Shown: one piece after another, positions 1 through 12,538 of the stretch
How positions within the stretch are numbered: the stretch's first letter is position 1
Layout: every line of letters starts with the position of its first letter
Origin: Apostichopus japonicus
Taxonomy: Eukaryota > Echinodermata > Holothuroidea > Aspidochirotida > Stichopodidae
Direction: 5' to 3'
Length of the DNA: 64,000 nt
Assembly (NCBI RefSeq): GCF_037975245.1
Contig: NC_092580.1
Span: 17,744,001 to 17,808,000 of the forward strand
Translations under genes and position numbers: made by a program
Notes under the pieces: model-generated
Told to the model about the DNA's origin: nothing
Database searches by the model: none
The model's input: the letters and a program-made list of their open reading frames with translations, nothing else

Positions 1-1328
1 GGTTTTTTTTCTGGTTGTACCCTCGAACAACATGAGGCCTGACATTTTGGTTGTCGGAACAGCAAATTTGGTTGTCCGAAAAATTAACAGTGACCAAAAC
101 ATACACTTTACGAGATATGGGAAGGTTGTTGAATCGCACACAAGCTTTGGGGTGATACCAATTAATCGTTTGACCTATTTGTGGGTATTTTAAAGTAACA
201 ATGCAATCTGACGTTGATATACAGTAAACAACTGTTCATCTGCTGGTTGTCCAAACAGAAATTTGGTCGTCTTGGGCGACCGGATGACCATAACAAATTT
301 GTCCTGTCAACAATAGCATGTGGGAATTGATTGAAGATTTCATCAGGATGCTAAGATTTAATTTGCTCTAAAATTATTACAAATACCACAAAATATACTG
401 CAGTTAAAGTCTTTCAAACATCATTTCTCATAAAAGTATAAATTTAGACGGATATCTTCATTTTCTGCTTGCTGTAACATTGCGTAACAGGTTTGAAAAC
501 CATGTCAATGCTCACCTCTTTCAGTTTTGATATATTCAACTGAATCATATGATTCTGATCAGCTGCTTCATTTCTACATGAATTAGCCGTTTAGCAAAGG
601 ATTAACAATTGAAACAAGTCAACTCAGACACATTCTAAATGCTTTAAAACTTAAGGTATTTGCCAGTAGATTCTGGTAAAAATTTAGTTTCAGTCAAAAA
701 AAGCCAAAAATAATTAGAATACAAAAAAAAAAAAAAAAAGACACCTTTGGTTGGGTGTACTTTTGGTTTCTATTAGTTACCTGTAAACATGATGCGGTAA
801 ATTTGTGCTTGGTTGAGATTTTTCCTGGATGTGACACAGTTTAACAATAGCAACCGTGACCTTCTATAAATATGGCCCTTGCTAATATTTCCAATTAAAC
901 ACTGCCGTATGACATGGCTTTCAGATAGATTTACTTGGTCTTTTAATGGATCCCTTTACTTCCACCAACGAAAAGAGAAAAGTCTAGGAAATGCGTCAGG
1001 GTTTGAAACAGGAAACTGGCTACTGGAACTCAAACAATGATAATGCCCCTGTGGGAACATCGTCCTTGTGTAGAGTAATACAGATTCTTTATATTGTTGT
1101 CGTCGTCATTCGAGAGCTATTGGACTGTAAATATCAATGAAAGAGATTGTGGCTGCCTGTTTGTATTGGGGTTTCTTTACAATCTTAAAGCTAGTAAGTT
1201 TTCAACTTTCTTTCAAGTTCTTTTCCTTCTTTATTTGTTTGAATGATGTATCATTGAGAAATTTCTAGCCTCTAGGCTGAGCATTGGTGAGTAACACAGA
1301 GTTTACTTTGGAATAATTTAGCTCTCGT
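1..1328. other. Non-coding AT-rich sequence
   Basis: No supportable exon is seen. The first 300 bases repeat a degenerate 'TTTGGTTGTC(G/C)' motif several times (near 45, 70, 245 and 262), which suggests a decayed short repeat. An A-tract lies near 722-739. The 5' exon(s) of the FAM107-like gene could lie here or beyond the window edge, but I cannot identify them. Confidence 0.5.
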
Positions 1329-2446
1329 TTAGTGACAAGGCGAAACATTCAGGACACATCGTTTTAAGTACGCTGTTTGTGAATGTATATTACAATGTGA
1401 AATGGTGTTATTTTATTTGATCATCCAAATATTGTATTTCATAATTTGTTTTTGTTTCAAATAGAAAAGGGAAGGTTGCTTACATACTACAAAACAAAAA
1501 GAGGAGCAATATTTAAATCTCATTCAACTTTGAGTATCTTCATGCAGATGGAACTTGACGTTGATCTCAAATAGTTTTTTGAATTCTTCCTAATAGACAA
1601 CAATATCCAGTGGCAAGAATAGTTAACCTTTTCATGGGGAGGGAGGGGAGGAAGTTTGACTAACTTTAATAAAGTATAAAATGGTTTACAACTTAAATGT
1701 TTCAGTCTGGTGTGGTTCATGTTGCCACTGCCTTAGATACAGTTGACACATAATGCATTGATACCCAATGTAATACTTGTGTTGTCACTTGTCAGTTCAT
1801 ATACACACACCATCTTTAAAAGTAGTTTATTTCAGATGATCTTGATTCTTTGAGTTGAATGGGGATTACATTTTTGCCTTGATACTTCGGAGTAATTTAG
1901 TGACAAGGCGCACATTCAGGACACATCGGTTTAAGTAAGCTGTTTGTGAATGTATAGTACAACGTGAAATGGTGTATTTTATTTGATTGTTAAAATATTG
2001 AATTTCATAAAAAAATTGTTTCAAAGTGAAAAGGGAAGGTTGCTTACATACTACAAAACAAAAAGAGAGGCAATATTTAAATCTCATTAATATTGATCAC
2101 CTGCATGCAGATGGAATTTGATGTTGATCTCAAATAATTTTATTAATTCTTCCTAATAGACAACGATATCCAGTGGCAAGAATAGTTGTCTTTTTCATGG
2201 GGAAGGAGGGGAGGTTGTAAAGTTTGGCTAACTTTAATGAAGTATAAAATGGTTTACAACTTAAATTGTTTCAATATGGTGTGGTTCATGTTGCCACTGC
2301 CTTAGATACGGTTGAAACATTATGCAATGTAATACTTGTGTTGTCACTTGTTATATCCCAATACACACACCCCATCTTTAAAAGTAGTTTATTTCAGATG
2401 ATCTTGATTCTTTGAGTTTAACAGGGATTACATCATTGCCTTGATG
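1329..2446. repeat. Diverged tandem duplication, about 566-bp unit, two copies
   Basis: Copy 1 (about 1329-1895) and copy 2 (about 1896-2446) share long colinear blocks. Both begin with 'AGTGACAAGGCG' and continue through 'ACATTCAGGACACATCG', 'GAAAAGGGAAGGTTGCTTAC', 'ATCCAGTGGCAAGAATAGTT', 'TGGTGTGGTTCATGTTGCC' and 'GATGATCTTGATTCTTTGAG'. Scattered substitutions and small indels show that the duplication is not recent. Short minus-strand reading frames here are interrupted differently in the two copies and do not look coding. Confidence 0.85.
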
Positions 2447-2599
2447 GTGTCTCATAACAGATTAGGCTTTCGTCCAGTTAATCTACAAGTTTCTAAGTTT
2501 CATATAAAACAAACAAAAATATCCTTGTTACATTGAATGGGTATACCATACTTAATGTGCTATAATCTATAGTGTAGGTTAGGCAATACTTCAGTAGCA

Positions 2600-3260
2600 T
2601 TTAGACTTTTATAACTCTCAGCTTAATTTTCAAATTAGAGCTTGTGACAACATTATGCCTCAGAGTAATTTGTAAACGTTTTTTGGGCACTCCTTGAAAC
2701 TTCATACATTCAAAGACATTGTTTAGATACCACATTATTGTAGCTTGCAGTAACATTATGCCAGCCCCCTCACAGTACTTGTAAACAATTGTCAGGCTCC
2801 CTAGCTTCAATCTGTAATATTTGAAGACAATTCAGGTACCACATTAGTTGGTGACAACATTATACCTCACAGTAATTTGTAAACATTTGTCAGGCACTCC
2901 ATGAAGCTTTAACATTTGAGACATTTCCCATTAGCTGGTGACAACATTATATCTCACAGTATTTGTAAACATTCGTCAGGCACTCCATGAAGCTTGAAAA
3001 TTGGAGACATTTTCCATTAGCTGGTGACTACATTATACCTCACAGTATTTGTAAACATTCGTCAGGCACTCCTGAAGCTTGAAAATTTGAGAGAAGTATC
3101 CTATTAGCTTGTGACAATCTTATATTTCACAGTATTTGTAAACACTTTTCAGGCACTCCTTGAAGCTTTAACATTTTCAAGAGAGAAATTTCCCATTAGT
3201 TGTGACAATCTTATACCCCACAGTATTTGTAAACATATGTCAGGCAATCATGGATGCTAA
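2600..3260. repeat. Degenerate minisatellite, about 80-92 bp unit
   Basis: The motif order GTGACAACATTAT, CTCACAGTA, TTTGTAAACAT, GTCAGGCACTCC, GAAGCTT recurs about seven times (for example near 2643, 2854, 2938, 3018, 3110 and 3200), with spacing drifting between about 80 and 92 bases. No coding potential is evident. Confidence 0.8.
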
Positions 3261-5345
3261 CATTCATCATCTCCTAATAAAAGTTCAACTGTACTTTTAC
3301 CGTGCCATGTACAGTATTTGCAACTGTTCATGAATCACTCCAGAGTCTTCTTAAATCGAAGATAAATAATTCAGCAACATTTTTGATTGCAAAGAGATAA
3401 TCTAGTGAGCACTCGCATAATGAGAATCACATTCTGTTTATTCATGATGCAATCGTTTGGATTTTATCTCTCAGTTCGTCAATACTAACAGCAGGTCTGT
3501 TTACATTTTATCGTTATACATTTGGTGTGTTCTCGTATTGCCGCTACTAATGGACCAGTTGAACATTATCTCATCGAAGATGACATCTAAATGAACCTGT
3601 CATCCTCGTACGATTGCAACATTTCAGTATTTTTGGAAGTGAAGTTAGTCTTGAAATTTTTGGAAATAAGTCCCATCCAACATTCAACAATAAACTGTAG
3701 TTTATTTTTTTTTCTAAAAGGCCTTGTGTGTATTGAGACAGTGAGTTCTCTTGAACAAATGCTGTAGTGAACATTTTAGGGTAACATTGCTACACTATGA
3801 TTCCCACAGTGAGTTACATACATCTGAGACTGGCCCTCTGTCCTACTATTCTTAGGTTTGTCTAATCCTCTTTCTACATCTTGGGTTTTAAAAGAACTTG
3901 GCAAATTACTCAGGTTATAAAGATCTCCTCTGAGTTGAACGGATGGAAAGTACATGTACCCAGAAGCATTTTACAGTTGACACAAATTCAAGTCTCGCCT
4001 TTACTCTGTAAATTATTAACATGGTATGTTCGGCTCATTTCCTCAATATTTTAATGCAAACCACAGAAGGTATATAAGCACTCATTCGTTCTGCAGAGAA
4101 TTTCCTTAATTGCAAGAACACCTCAAAACCGACAGACTTACATATATTTGTATAGACTATGAGAAATACAGTCTTTAGGTGGTTAATGGTATATTGTATT
4201 TACTGCCATTTCATCAATAGCTACTCTGATCGATGTTTGAGTTTTTCTCAAAGTTTTTCTCGCCCATAATATAAAGGAATAGAAACTAGGTTGGTCTTCT
4301 AATCTCTGTGGTTAAAGTTCTTCCTAAAGTTTCTTCTGTATTCAGGATGTTGACCAAATTTTTGGCCTAGTTAATAGAGTTAAACAGTACCATGTTGCGT
4401 AAAGGAACTCGTTAGCCAAAGAATGACGATGCGTTGTGGTTGAAAATGCGTTAAATATTTATTAAAGAGATTCTAGAAGTTTGGGAGGGGGGGGGGTCTA
4501 GCTTTGTGATCTTCATGTTGATAAGGACATCAAACTATAATAGGTTGGACCCCAAATGGGTGGCATAAAACAACTCCTTAATACTGAAAAATAATAATAT
4601 GATATAATGCTGTATATCTTATTTGAACATGAAGTATCATAATGTTAGTAGTGTGTTTTCGTTCAAGTATCATATTGAGGGGAATTTTTCTGCATTTTTT
4701 CTGCCCCTTTCCCTCTCTCTCTCTCTCTGTCTCTTATTCCATTGCAATGCACATAATAGTATACTCACTTAATCATGGTTTCAATTAAAATAATCATACA
4801 AACATCTAAAAATTGTGAAAGTTATACAGCTCAAAACTGAAAATCATTCTCTTCACTGGAACGTTATTGTTTTGTGTTGCAGACATTGAATCGTGAAATA
4901 TTTACAATTTAATGGTTATTAATATTAATACTTAAAATGAAACCGTTAAAGGGTTGTAAAAGTTTAATCAATGAAAGTTATTTTTGTAGACAACACTACA
5001 TTAGGTTTAGTGTATATATGGCAATAAACTACTGTTACTAACCCACAGTGCTGCTTTAAACAGTCCACTGCGGTGATATATATACTACTGTAGTGTGGAG
5101 AGAATAAAACTGAGCCAGAGCAGCAACTGTGTAACTTAGGGTAAACCATATACTGTCCAAACATTGACTGTATGATAGGCTGGAAAACTCTCAGGGTTGA
5201 AGTCCAGTTGTTCATAAATGAAATGAAGTGACATAAAGTGCTCGTGTTGTGTGTGATATCACATCCACATTACTCATTTATGACCTTTTCATGTGTACGA
5301 TATTTGTATAATATGTATTAAAGTTATAGACTTAGAATTGTTGAC
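3261..5345. other. Non-coding stretch without recognised genes
   Basis: AT-rich sequence with a G-run (about 4485-4496) and a (CT)n microsatellite (about 4710-4730). No ORF resembles a known protein, and no RNA gene is recognised. Confidence 0.5.
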
Positions 5346-5720
5346 TGCACTAAGAAGAGGTCAAAGGAGGAGGGGCTTAGCTGGGGATATGAGTAAGATT
5401 GGGTTATGGATAAGATTGGGTTAGGGATAAGATTGGGTTAGGGGAAGGATTGAGGTAGGGATAAGATGGAATTAGGGGTACTAGGGTGGGATTAGAATAG
5501 GATTGGGTTTGGGATAAGATGGGATTAGGGATAGGATTGGGTTAGGGATAAGATGGGGTTAGGGGTAGGATTGGGGTAGAGATAAGATGGAATTAGGGGT
5601 AGTAGGATGGGGTTAGGAATAGGATTAGGTTAGGGATAATATGGGATTAGGGATAGGATGGGATTAGTGGGGAGGATGGGATTATTGGTAGGATGGTTTA
5701 GGGGTGGGGAGGATGGAAGA
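5346..5720 (+). repeat. Telomere-like GGGTTAGGGATAAGAT minisatellite
   Basis: About 370 bases are built from variants of 'AAGATTGGGTTAGGGAT', roughly 16-20 bases each, with GGGATTAGGG, GGGTTAGGGA and GGGTAGGATT variants. The + strand is G-rich and almost lacks C. It contains several exact GGGTTAGGG strings, reminiscent of the metazoan telomere repeat TTAGGG, but the unit is longer and interrupted. Confidence 0.8.
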
Positions 5721-7582
5721 GGGGATTATTGGGAGAATGGAGGAGTGGATGAGGATTTGGGTAAATGGGTGTTATGTCACTCATCATGGACATCCATCAC
5801 CACCTGATGAATATATTCTGTGAATAATTTCAATATAAACGAATATTCTGTGAATAATTTCAAACTAAATGAATGTAACACGTTGAAGCAAGCAAGGGAT
5901 GGTGTGTTTAAAGGATGACAACAATGATAATGTTCCTTTGTGCTATGAAAGATGTGTTGCCAATCAGTGGGTCAAAGTTAAATTTTGTTATCAATTAAAT
6001 AGCCATTGTCTTTAATTATATTCAAAACACAACCATTAGACTTTTAAGTGAGTAAACCACATTAAAATTTTGAACATATAATCATGTAAAATAAGATTCA
6101 AGGTATAAAAATAACTTGGTTGAAATACAAACATGCATATGATTTAAATCAAATAATTATGATTTTTATTTTTAATAAAAAGATTAACAGCAAATCACCA
6201 ACCTTGATTATAAGTACTGACCCTATGAATCCCCTCATTAGAGTTTTAAATCCTAGAATCATGTTTGTTTACTACAAATATCTTTTTAAGCTACATACAC
6301 TGAGGAACTCCAGTGTAATATAAATATAATGTGGCTCATATGGACTAATGCAAACATTTTCAATCCATGTCATGCAAAACACAGGTGCCATGTGAAAACA
6401 AATGTAAATATAAATGTTGATAGCATTTCAAGGGTGAGTGTCAAGCAGAAGACTTGGACAAGTCTAACAGTTTGAGTGTGCACTCAAAACATGACAACAA
6501 TTTATGTGTCATTCTTGCGGGATAGTTTCCCGAGTGTCTGATGCTTTAGGATGCTGCATATAGCTTTACCCATGCATATTAATTTATAAGTGATGTCTGC
6601 CTCTAGAGGGATTGCTGGATAATGGATGGATTCTATCAACAAGTTTCATATCTTCCGTCCCTAAGTTGTAGGGCAGACGCGTTGATAAGAAAAGACATTG
6701 ATCTTTGACAGACCATTCTTTGAGGCACTTTAAACTCTTTTCCTCCTTGGTTTATTGATTAGTTCCTGGAGTATGTTTTCAAAGGAACTATTTGTTGTCG
6801 TCTTTTCGGCCTGATTGTTGTCACATTTCCCAAAGGAAACGATTTAGATTATCTAATGAAAGGGTCGGCAATGCTTGATATTGTGACACGTTACTGTACC
6901 TTGTACGAGAATCGACAGAAATAAGAGTATGTATTATAAGTATTAAATCCATGTTAAAATCGTGTTTCTAGTTTATTTTAGTCTACTTTGGTGGGCCATT
7001 ATAAGGTTTTAGGACTACTTAGTTTGGTTTTCTATGAGATTTATAAGCTCTGTGTGGTAATAAATTCAGCCCAAGCATTCCTAGTTATTAAAGTAAATGC
7101 CAAGTTGGAAATTTATTGGTTTCAAACCAATAAATTTAAATTTAAAGTTCAATAATTTTTGGAAATTTCCATAACAAAATAACAATTATTGTGGAACAAA
7201 CTATTCAAGGTGATTTTAATATTAATAGAAGTAGAAGGTCAGGTGTTAAGCACTCTGCTTGAATATACAATATGAGGTCTCTTTCACACTCGGGAAGATG
7301 TGCTGGTAAGATTTGAATAAATTACTAATTATAGTAATATTTCTCCAAAGTATGATATTTCGTTTATTTGAGTTGAGTTTGAAGGGGCTATCTAGTAATC
7401 CAGCCAAAAGGACCTTTTGAGGCTTTGTTTTTTTTTTGGGGGGGGGGGGGTTGAGAATAGATTAAGTTGTTTGGTTTTCCTGCCCAGGCACTAATGTATC
7501 TCAGGTAACTTTGCTTAAGAAAAACCCATTTGTTTTTCACTTGAATTACTAGTTTTTTTTTATTATTTTTTATTTGTTTCAG
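5721..7582. other. Non-coding stretch, presumed intron or upstream of FAM107-like exon
   Basis: A 31-bp imperfect tandem duplication ('ATATTCTGTGAATAATTTCAA' core) sits at about 5811-5870, and a T-then-G homopolymer run at about 7427-7450. Otherwise this is AT-rich sequence ending in a polypyrimidine tract and acceptor AG at 7581-7582. Confidence 0.5.
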
Positions 7583-7730
7583 TGAATATCTCCACCGCCC
7601 ATCCAGAAGGAGAGAGAATCCCGATCCCAGATGAAGATGACGAGGCAAACCTTATCAAACCGAAACCTCTCGTCAATCCAGTCATCCAGTCCAAGGAGAT
7701 GATGAATCTTCACAGAGAACTGAAACAAAG
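7583..7730 (+). CDS. FAM107: FAM107-like protein, first recognised coding exon
   Basis: The exon is bounded by a T-rich tract with 'TTTCAG' (AG at 7581-7582) and the donor AAAG|GTAGAA (7731). The frame starting with codon AAT at 7585 gives an acidic N-terminal stretch, then 'DEANLIKPKPLVNPV' and 'MMNLHRELKQ'. This matches the conserved FAM107 (DRR1/TU3A, DUF1151 family) pattern of a short acidic leader, a (L/I)I(R/K)P-x-(K/P)-L-(I/V)NPV segment and a 'LHREL' motif. Vertebrate FAM107 proteins bind actin and affect cytoskeletal organisation and stress responses; that role here is inferred from family membership. The exon begins with two bases of a split codon and ends after AG of a split codon, so at least one 5' exon is missing. 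A split start codon A|TG cannot be excluded. No signal peptide or membrane segment is seen. Confidence 0.85.
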
Positions 7731-7869
7731 GTAGAAATTTGACGATTTATGTCTTACCTTTGTTTTTATTTAAATTAATTTTCGTCTGTAGACTACGTAA
7801 CTCCAATATAACTTTCTGGCAAATTTGAAGGCAAGGTGATGATATAAAGCAAATTGGAAAAAGTAATTA

Positions 7870-7935
7870 ATGGCTATGGACATGATTCGAACTGAGTGAC
7901 CTCTGGATTGCAGTTTAATACCCTTGTTCAAAATC
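7870..7935 (-). repeat. tRNA-derived SINE-like fragment (B-box)
   Basis: On the minus strand, 'CTGCAATCCAGAGGTCACT' is followed by 'AGTTCGAATCA', a good match to an RNA polymerase III B box (GGTTCGANTCC). The A-box side is degenerate. A second copy with the same 'TGCAATCC(T)GA(A)GGT' element is at about 15980-16030, which supports a repeat family rather than a tRNA gene. Confidence 0.5.
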
Positions 7936-8634
7936 TCCCAGTCATTTTTCAGTTTATTATTGACTTGTATAATAATAAATAAATGATTTATATTTATCTT
8001 TATAATTGTAATTATAAAGAAATAAATATATGTAGTTAATATATGTATGTAATATATGTATGTATGTTTTATTGAAAGAAAGTTGTATATAAAATTCTTA
8101 AAGGTGTAAAGCAGATCGAGAGATGACCATAACATCACTACAATGGTTATAAGATTTAATTTATTTTTCATAAAATTGCATGGAATCGTTAGTGTACACT
8201 GGAGACAATGCCCTGCATTGTTCTGTATATTTTCTGAAATGCCAAAATTGTTTTTCCTTAGCTTTGCCAGTTATTTATGAAAATATTAAAGAATTGGTAA
8301 AAGTTATGACATTTTACCAGCATGTACATGAGAATTTTACAGGAGGGTGTGGGTAGCTTTCATATGGTTATAGTGTGCAGGAGTGTTTGTTATTGTTGCT
8401 TCATATGTAGTTGTACAAGACTCAATGTGTTTTGATATGAGTCATGTACACCCTGCAGACCAGCTCCATTTCTGGGAGAACTCTGTTATCTCTTTTCCCA
8501 TTGCCTGTATTACTTCCGTTATGTCTAGGATTATTGTCGCACACGACTCTCCGTATAGGATATTTGCCAATCGCCATGACTTCACATCAATCGAAATTTG
8601 TCGACATGTTAAATCTCTCTTTGCTCACGTTTAG

Positions 8635-8785
8635 CGGCAGAAAAGTACTAGATAAACCCGAGCTGAAGAAAGTTTTCCGAGATCGACAGATAGCCGGGAA
8701 GAAGAAAGAGGCGGAAAAATGGCAGGAATCACGAAGAACAAGCATGGAGATAAAACTGATGGAGAGACAAGAATTGTTAGAGAAA
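8635..8785 (+). CDS. FAM107: FAM107-like protein, coiled-coil exon
   Basis: Acceptor 'TTTGCTCACGTTTAG' ends at 8634 and the donor is GAGAAA|GTAAGA at 8786. One base completes the codon split from the 7583-7730 exon; 50 codons follow. The peptide contains 'LDKPELKKVFRDRQ', matching the hallmark 'NKPELQKVxExR' of FAM107A/B, then a strongly charged helix rich in K, E, R and Q ending 'KLMERQELLEK'. This corresponds to the family's coiled-coil, actin-associated segment. A second in-frame AG six bases downstream (8639-8640) could serve as an alternative acceptor and would remove two residues. The intron before it (7731-8634) contains an old tRNA-derived SINE-like fragment. Longer open frames across this region run into intron and are not the product. 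Confidence 0.88.
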
Positions 8786-10877
8786 GTAAGAAAAAGAAAA
8801 AATTTTGCAAATTGGGTTTTCCTGGGAAAAATGGTTTTCCCAAAGAGCATAATATCAGGACAACTCTACCTAGAAGTGCCTCAGTTTAGATTTTCATTGA
8901 AAAAACCTTATCACAAGATCTCAAGCATGATGCCAAAGACTTAAGAGACAAAACTACTCGGTGAAGCATACTTTACTTGTCCTTCTGTAGACCCTTTAGG
9001 ACACATAAGTGGTATTAAACACGAGTGTCGAGCAAAGGGAGAATGTGCGCAGATATGAAATATGACAAAGAGACAACTTTTTAACGTATAATGAAAGATC
9101 TACTGAATCGAATGTAATTTTGAGCAACTGAGATTCTCAAAACTTGGTCTTTTTTAATCATAATATATTGTTTATACTCCTGAAACTCGGCTCAGTGTAT
9201 ATCTACAGACCCATTTGCAGTGGAAACCGTGTTTCTCGTGGTGAGAATTGGTGGGAAATACCCCATTTTAGAAGTGGCAAAAAGTTCAGCTGTGCTGATC
9301 TTAAATCCTAGGAAACCTTTCAACAGTCATTTTTCTTTTTCTGAGAGATGCAACCACCTGCTTGGTGTAGCAATCTTCAGAAATGATGTGAAGATTTTAA
9401 TGTATTTCCCTGTGTTTAGTATGATTAGGATGTGCACTCAGCTACTTTCAGTTCGAAAGACCTTTCATTTTTTGGAACGACAGATACATTCAACTGCATC
9501 TAAAGAATAAAACTCAAACGATTTATGACTCACATCTATAAATATTCATGATTTGTGTATGCATAATTAGGCAGGATGTCCTCGAAGAAATGACGATGAT
9601 GAATGGAAGTAGTACAATATTTCAACTTTTGATGAATTAATATAATATCTCAAAAATACCGAGATGAGCGTAAGGACTCTTTACAAACGACTCTGGACTT
9701 AAAAAAGATCATCCCATCTTGCAAACTTGTATGCTATTGATTAAACCCTTTGTGATTTTGCAGTTTTATGTCACGTTTTGGGGGATTTTATGTACATTTC
9801 CCCCGTTTTTTGGGGGAGGGGGTGTCTTTCTGATCTTAGTCAACCTCAGTTCTAAATGCAGTGATATAAATCACCACTATTACAAGCAATTCACATGTGA
9901 TAATGTTTAAAACTCCCCGAAAGTGATCCTTTGTCAAGAAGAACATGTATCTCATTCTGTATAATCTCCAAGTAGTGAGGCATGAACAAGGTTATGAGTC
10001 ACTGGCTAAGTATTTGATAAATGGAGTCATTGTGAATTATCTTGGCACATACCATGTATTGATATAGACTGATGACTCAATATCGCTAATATTGGCTAGA
10101 TTATTGAGAAGGCAATATAATCAAATAACCCCAGAGGGGGACTATGTCTCCGAATTACATATGCTTGATCTCGTTTTGATTTATTTACATAGAAGACTGG
10201 GAAATTAATGGCATCACTTGCATCATAAGCAAATTTTGAAGAAAATCGATTAGAAAAGTAGGGCAATTAAATAGTTCAAACTTCTCCCTCATCCCAGCTT
10301 GCCCACCCCACCCCCTCCATGTAGAATATTAAAAAAATTTGAGTTTTAGAGTGCTTTATATCGATAGGATACTCATAGGATAAAAAAAGTTTCATAAAGA
10401 TATGACTAAATAATGTTGTCATGTCTGAGCAAAATGAGGGGACACATTGATGACTCTGTGCGAAACTTCTCCTTTTTCGCCAAAGAACGCTAGGTTCATG
10501 TGACGATTAAGTAGGGATTATTGGAGCCTAGAATAGTAATGTAATTTTACAATTAACTTTAACTTAACTTCAAAAACTTTACAATTTGCTCCAAATATTC
10601 AAAATGTGAAGCTGCGGTAAAGTAACTTTGACAAATGTTGCTCTCTTTCATATATTTATCAGGCTTACTTGCAAGAATTGTGTATTTATACTCTTAATCT
10701 AAACTTGAAATTTCATGATTTCATTCTGCTGATGAAGGGGCTTATTTTTGGGCATTATATTTTATTTATTTGGATATTTTATTTACAGCCAAATTATCTA
10801 TATTTATTTATTTTTCATTGTGTTTTTGTTGTTGTTGTTGTAATTTCTCTGTCATGTCTCTTGTTGCTTTTTTTCAG

Positions 10878-10991
10878 GAGGAAAACAGACAGCAAATGGC
10901 TAAGGATGGCATTTCAGAGAGTGAGGAGGAAGCCTTAAAACCAGAGTTTGCAAAACTAAAGCTACGACAGACCAACACCACCAAGACATGA
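10878..10991 (+). CDS. FAM107: FAM107-like protein, terminal coding exon
   Basis: A long T-rich tract ends in 'TTTTTTTCAG' (AG at 10876-10877). The phase-0 junction with the 8635-8785 exon continues the helix as 'EENRQQMAKDGIS' and gives a C-terminus with 'KPEFAKLKLRQT' before TGA at 10989-10991. This parallels the C-terminal 'APEFVKVKGNLRR' region of vertebrate FAM107B. The three exons together code for about 136 residues, close to the usual length of about 130-145, so only a short N-terminal piece is missing. A good donor, CCAAG|GTAGAA, lies 14 bases after the stop (11006), so the 3'UTR may be spliced. The intron from 8786 to 10877 is about 2.1 kb. Confidence 0.88.
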   Translation, partial: EENRQQMAKDGISESEEEALKPEFAKLKLRQTNTTKT

Positions 10992-11005
10992 CATCAACAT
11001 CCAAG

Positions 11006-12144
11006 GTAGAAATTGTTCTAAAACAAAAGTAAGTTACAGAGCTGTAATTGTTAAGTATTGAAGCAAAATTAGGTGAAAAAATTAAATTGTATTTCTAGTT
11101 AGTCATTTTCCACCGTAAAGGCTTTTATAGTAAAAAGAAACTGTACTTTTGATTTTCTTTTTCGTTGCCCTGTTTTATCACATATATCTCCTAAATGATT
11201 GACCTTTGACTATATCATAAATACATTATGCAGATTAGCCATTTCAATTTTGCCGTCTATGGATTTCTAAGAAGTGTTTATAAATGTTGCTGCATTCTGA
11301 TTGGTTTGTATTATCTTATGACCAAATCCAGCATTGTGATTGGCTGACAGTAGTTACTTTCTTCACCATGAGAAGATAGTTTTGCTGTACATCTCAAAGG
11401 CATGGGATCTTTTCATGCTTTTCTATATAATGAGCTCACCGTTTGTACTCCAGACTTTAGTTAGCCAATCAGAAGTTGTCTTGCCCAGAGGGGACCGACA
11501 CAATGGACACAAAGGAATCAGTCTTATGTCAATTACACGATTCTTCGGCACTAACATTGCCTTCTTTTCCTCACATAACAATAAATACTTTGAAAGATTA
11601 TTGACTAGAACATGAATTGAACCATGCATTTTAGCATTCAGACCTTTGCTCTTCCAAAAGGAGCATTCCACACCTTCAGTTGGTGACAGTCCCTGTATAA
11701 TCCTCTCTATGCTTGGGAGTGCCAGTCTGAATTAACCCACAGTAGCTTGCTCACGGAGGATCACACCCCAGTTTCATCTGATGTCATCATTAAAAACCTC
11801 AAGTTATTGAATTTCAAAAGAAATTCAACATTTTGACTTTTAATCCTCGCTTAGACCATTTTGTAGTAAAGTATTTTGTGTAATCTATATGTCCATCTTT
11901 TTTGACCTTCTGACATTTATCTTTCAGTATGAAAGTTATGTGGATAAACTGCAGCAGTTAACTTCTGTCTATTATTAAGAAATATGAATTTAACATCAGA
12001 ATCTTATAATGCAATGTTTGTACTACATTATCCTGCTAGTACCACATACTGTACCAAAAGAGCTCATTTCCTACATATTCTTCTTTATCATGCATTTTTC
12101 TGCTTCTAACTATTTTTTTCTTTTCTTGTTTGTGTTTATTTCAG
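11006..12144 (+). other. Presumed intron or alternative 3'UTR downstream of FAM107-like stop
   Basis: This holds a possible polyadenylation signal AATAAA at 11580-11585, which would serve a transcript that does not use the donor at 11006. Three CCAAT-box cores occur within 170 bases ('GATTGG' near 11299 and 11337, 'CCAATC' near 11464). No coding sequence is recognised. Confidence 0.35.
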
Positions 12145-12460
12145 TTTAAGTTGATCTTCCACCTCGTCTCAACGGCACGATCCATTGCAGTTTGACAAAA
12201 AGTTAAGACAACAAGACGAGGAAAATTGAACCAACAGACTAACTTGCAAGATAGTTTAATGGATTCCTAGCATTGTTTCCATGGGTAAAGGTTTGAACAG
12301 GAGAGACATCCAGTTCATTCACTTATTGTAACATCAGGCTTGTAACTATCACATCTTGAATTGGAAATAATATGGTTTTGTTTCCTATCCAGATAGCAGC
12401 CTTTGTCTGTGATATTATTCTTCATGGCTTTTTCTGTGGTATAGGTGCCCCTATAGTGTT
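12145..12460 (+). other. Possible 3'UTR exon of the FAM107-like gene
   Basis: A clear acceptor ('TTGTTTGTGTTTATTTCAG', AG at 12143-12144) precedes non-coding sequence. Joined to the donor at 11006, this would make a spliced 3'UTR with the stop only 14 bases before the junction. The next AATAAA I see is at 14806-14811, which would place the mobile elements in between within the UTR. This is weakly supported. Confidence 0.3.

Positions 12461-12462
<2 letters not shown>

Positions 12463-12536
<74 letters not shown>
12463..12536. repeat. (TA)n microsatellite
   Basis: About 37 uninterrupted TA dinucleotides lie directly against the tRNA-like SINE head. Confidence 0.98.

Positions 12537-12538
<2 letters not shown>

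Noticed and set aside
8383-8944. Overlapping + strand open frames of 83 and 166 codons
   Set aside because: The longer one merely includes the FAM107-like exon at 8635-8785 and runs through both splice sites into intron; the other is another frame.
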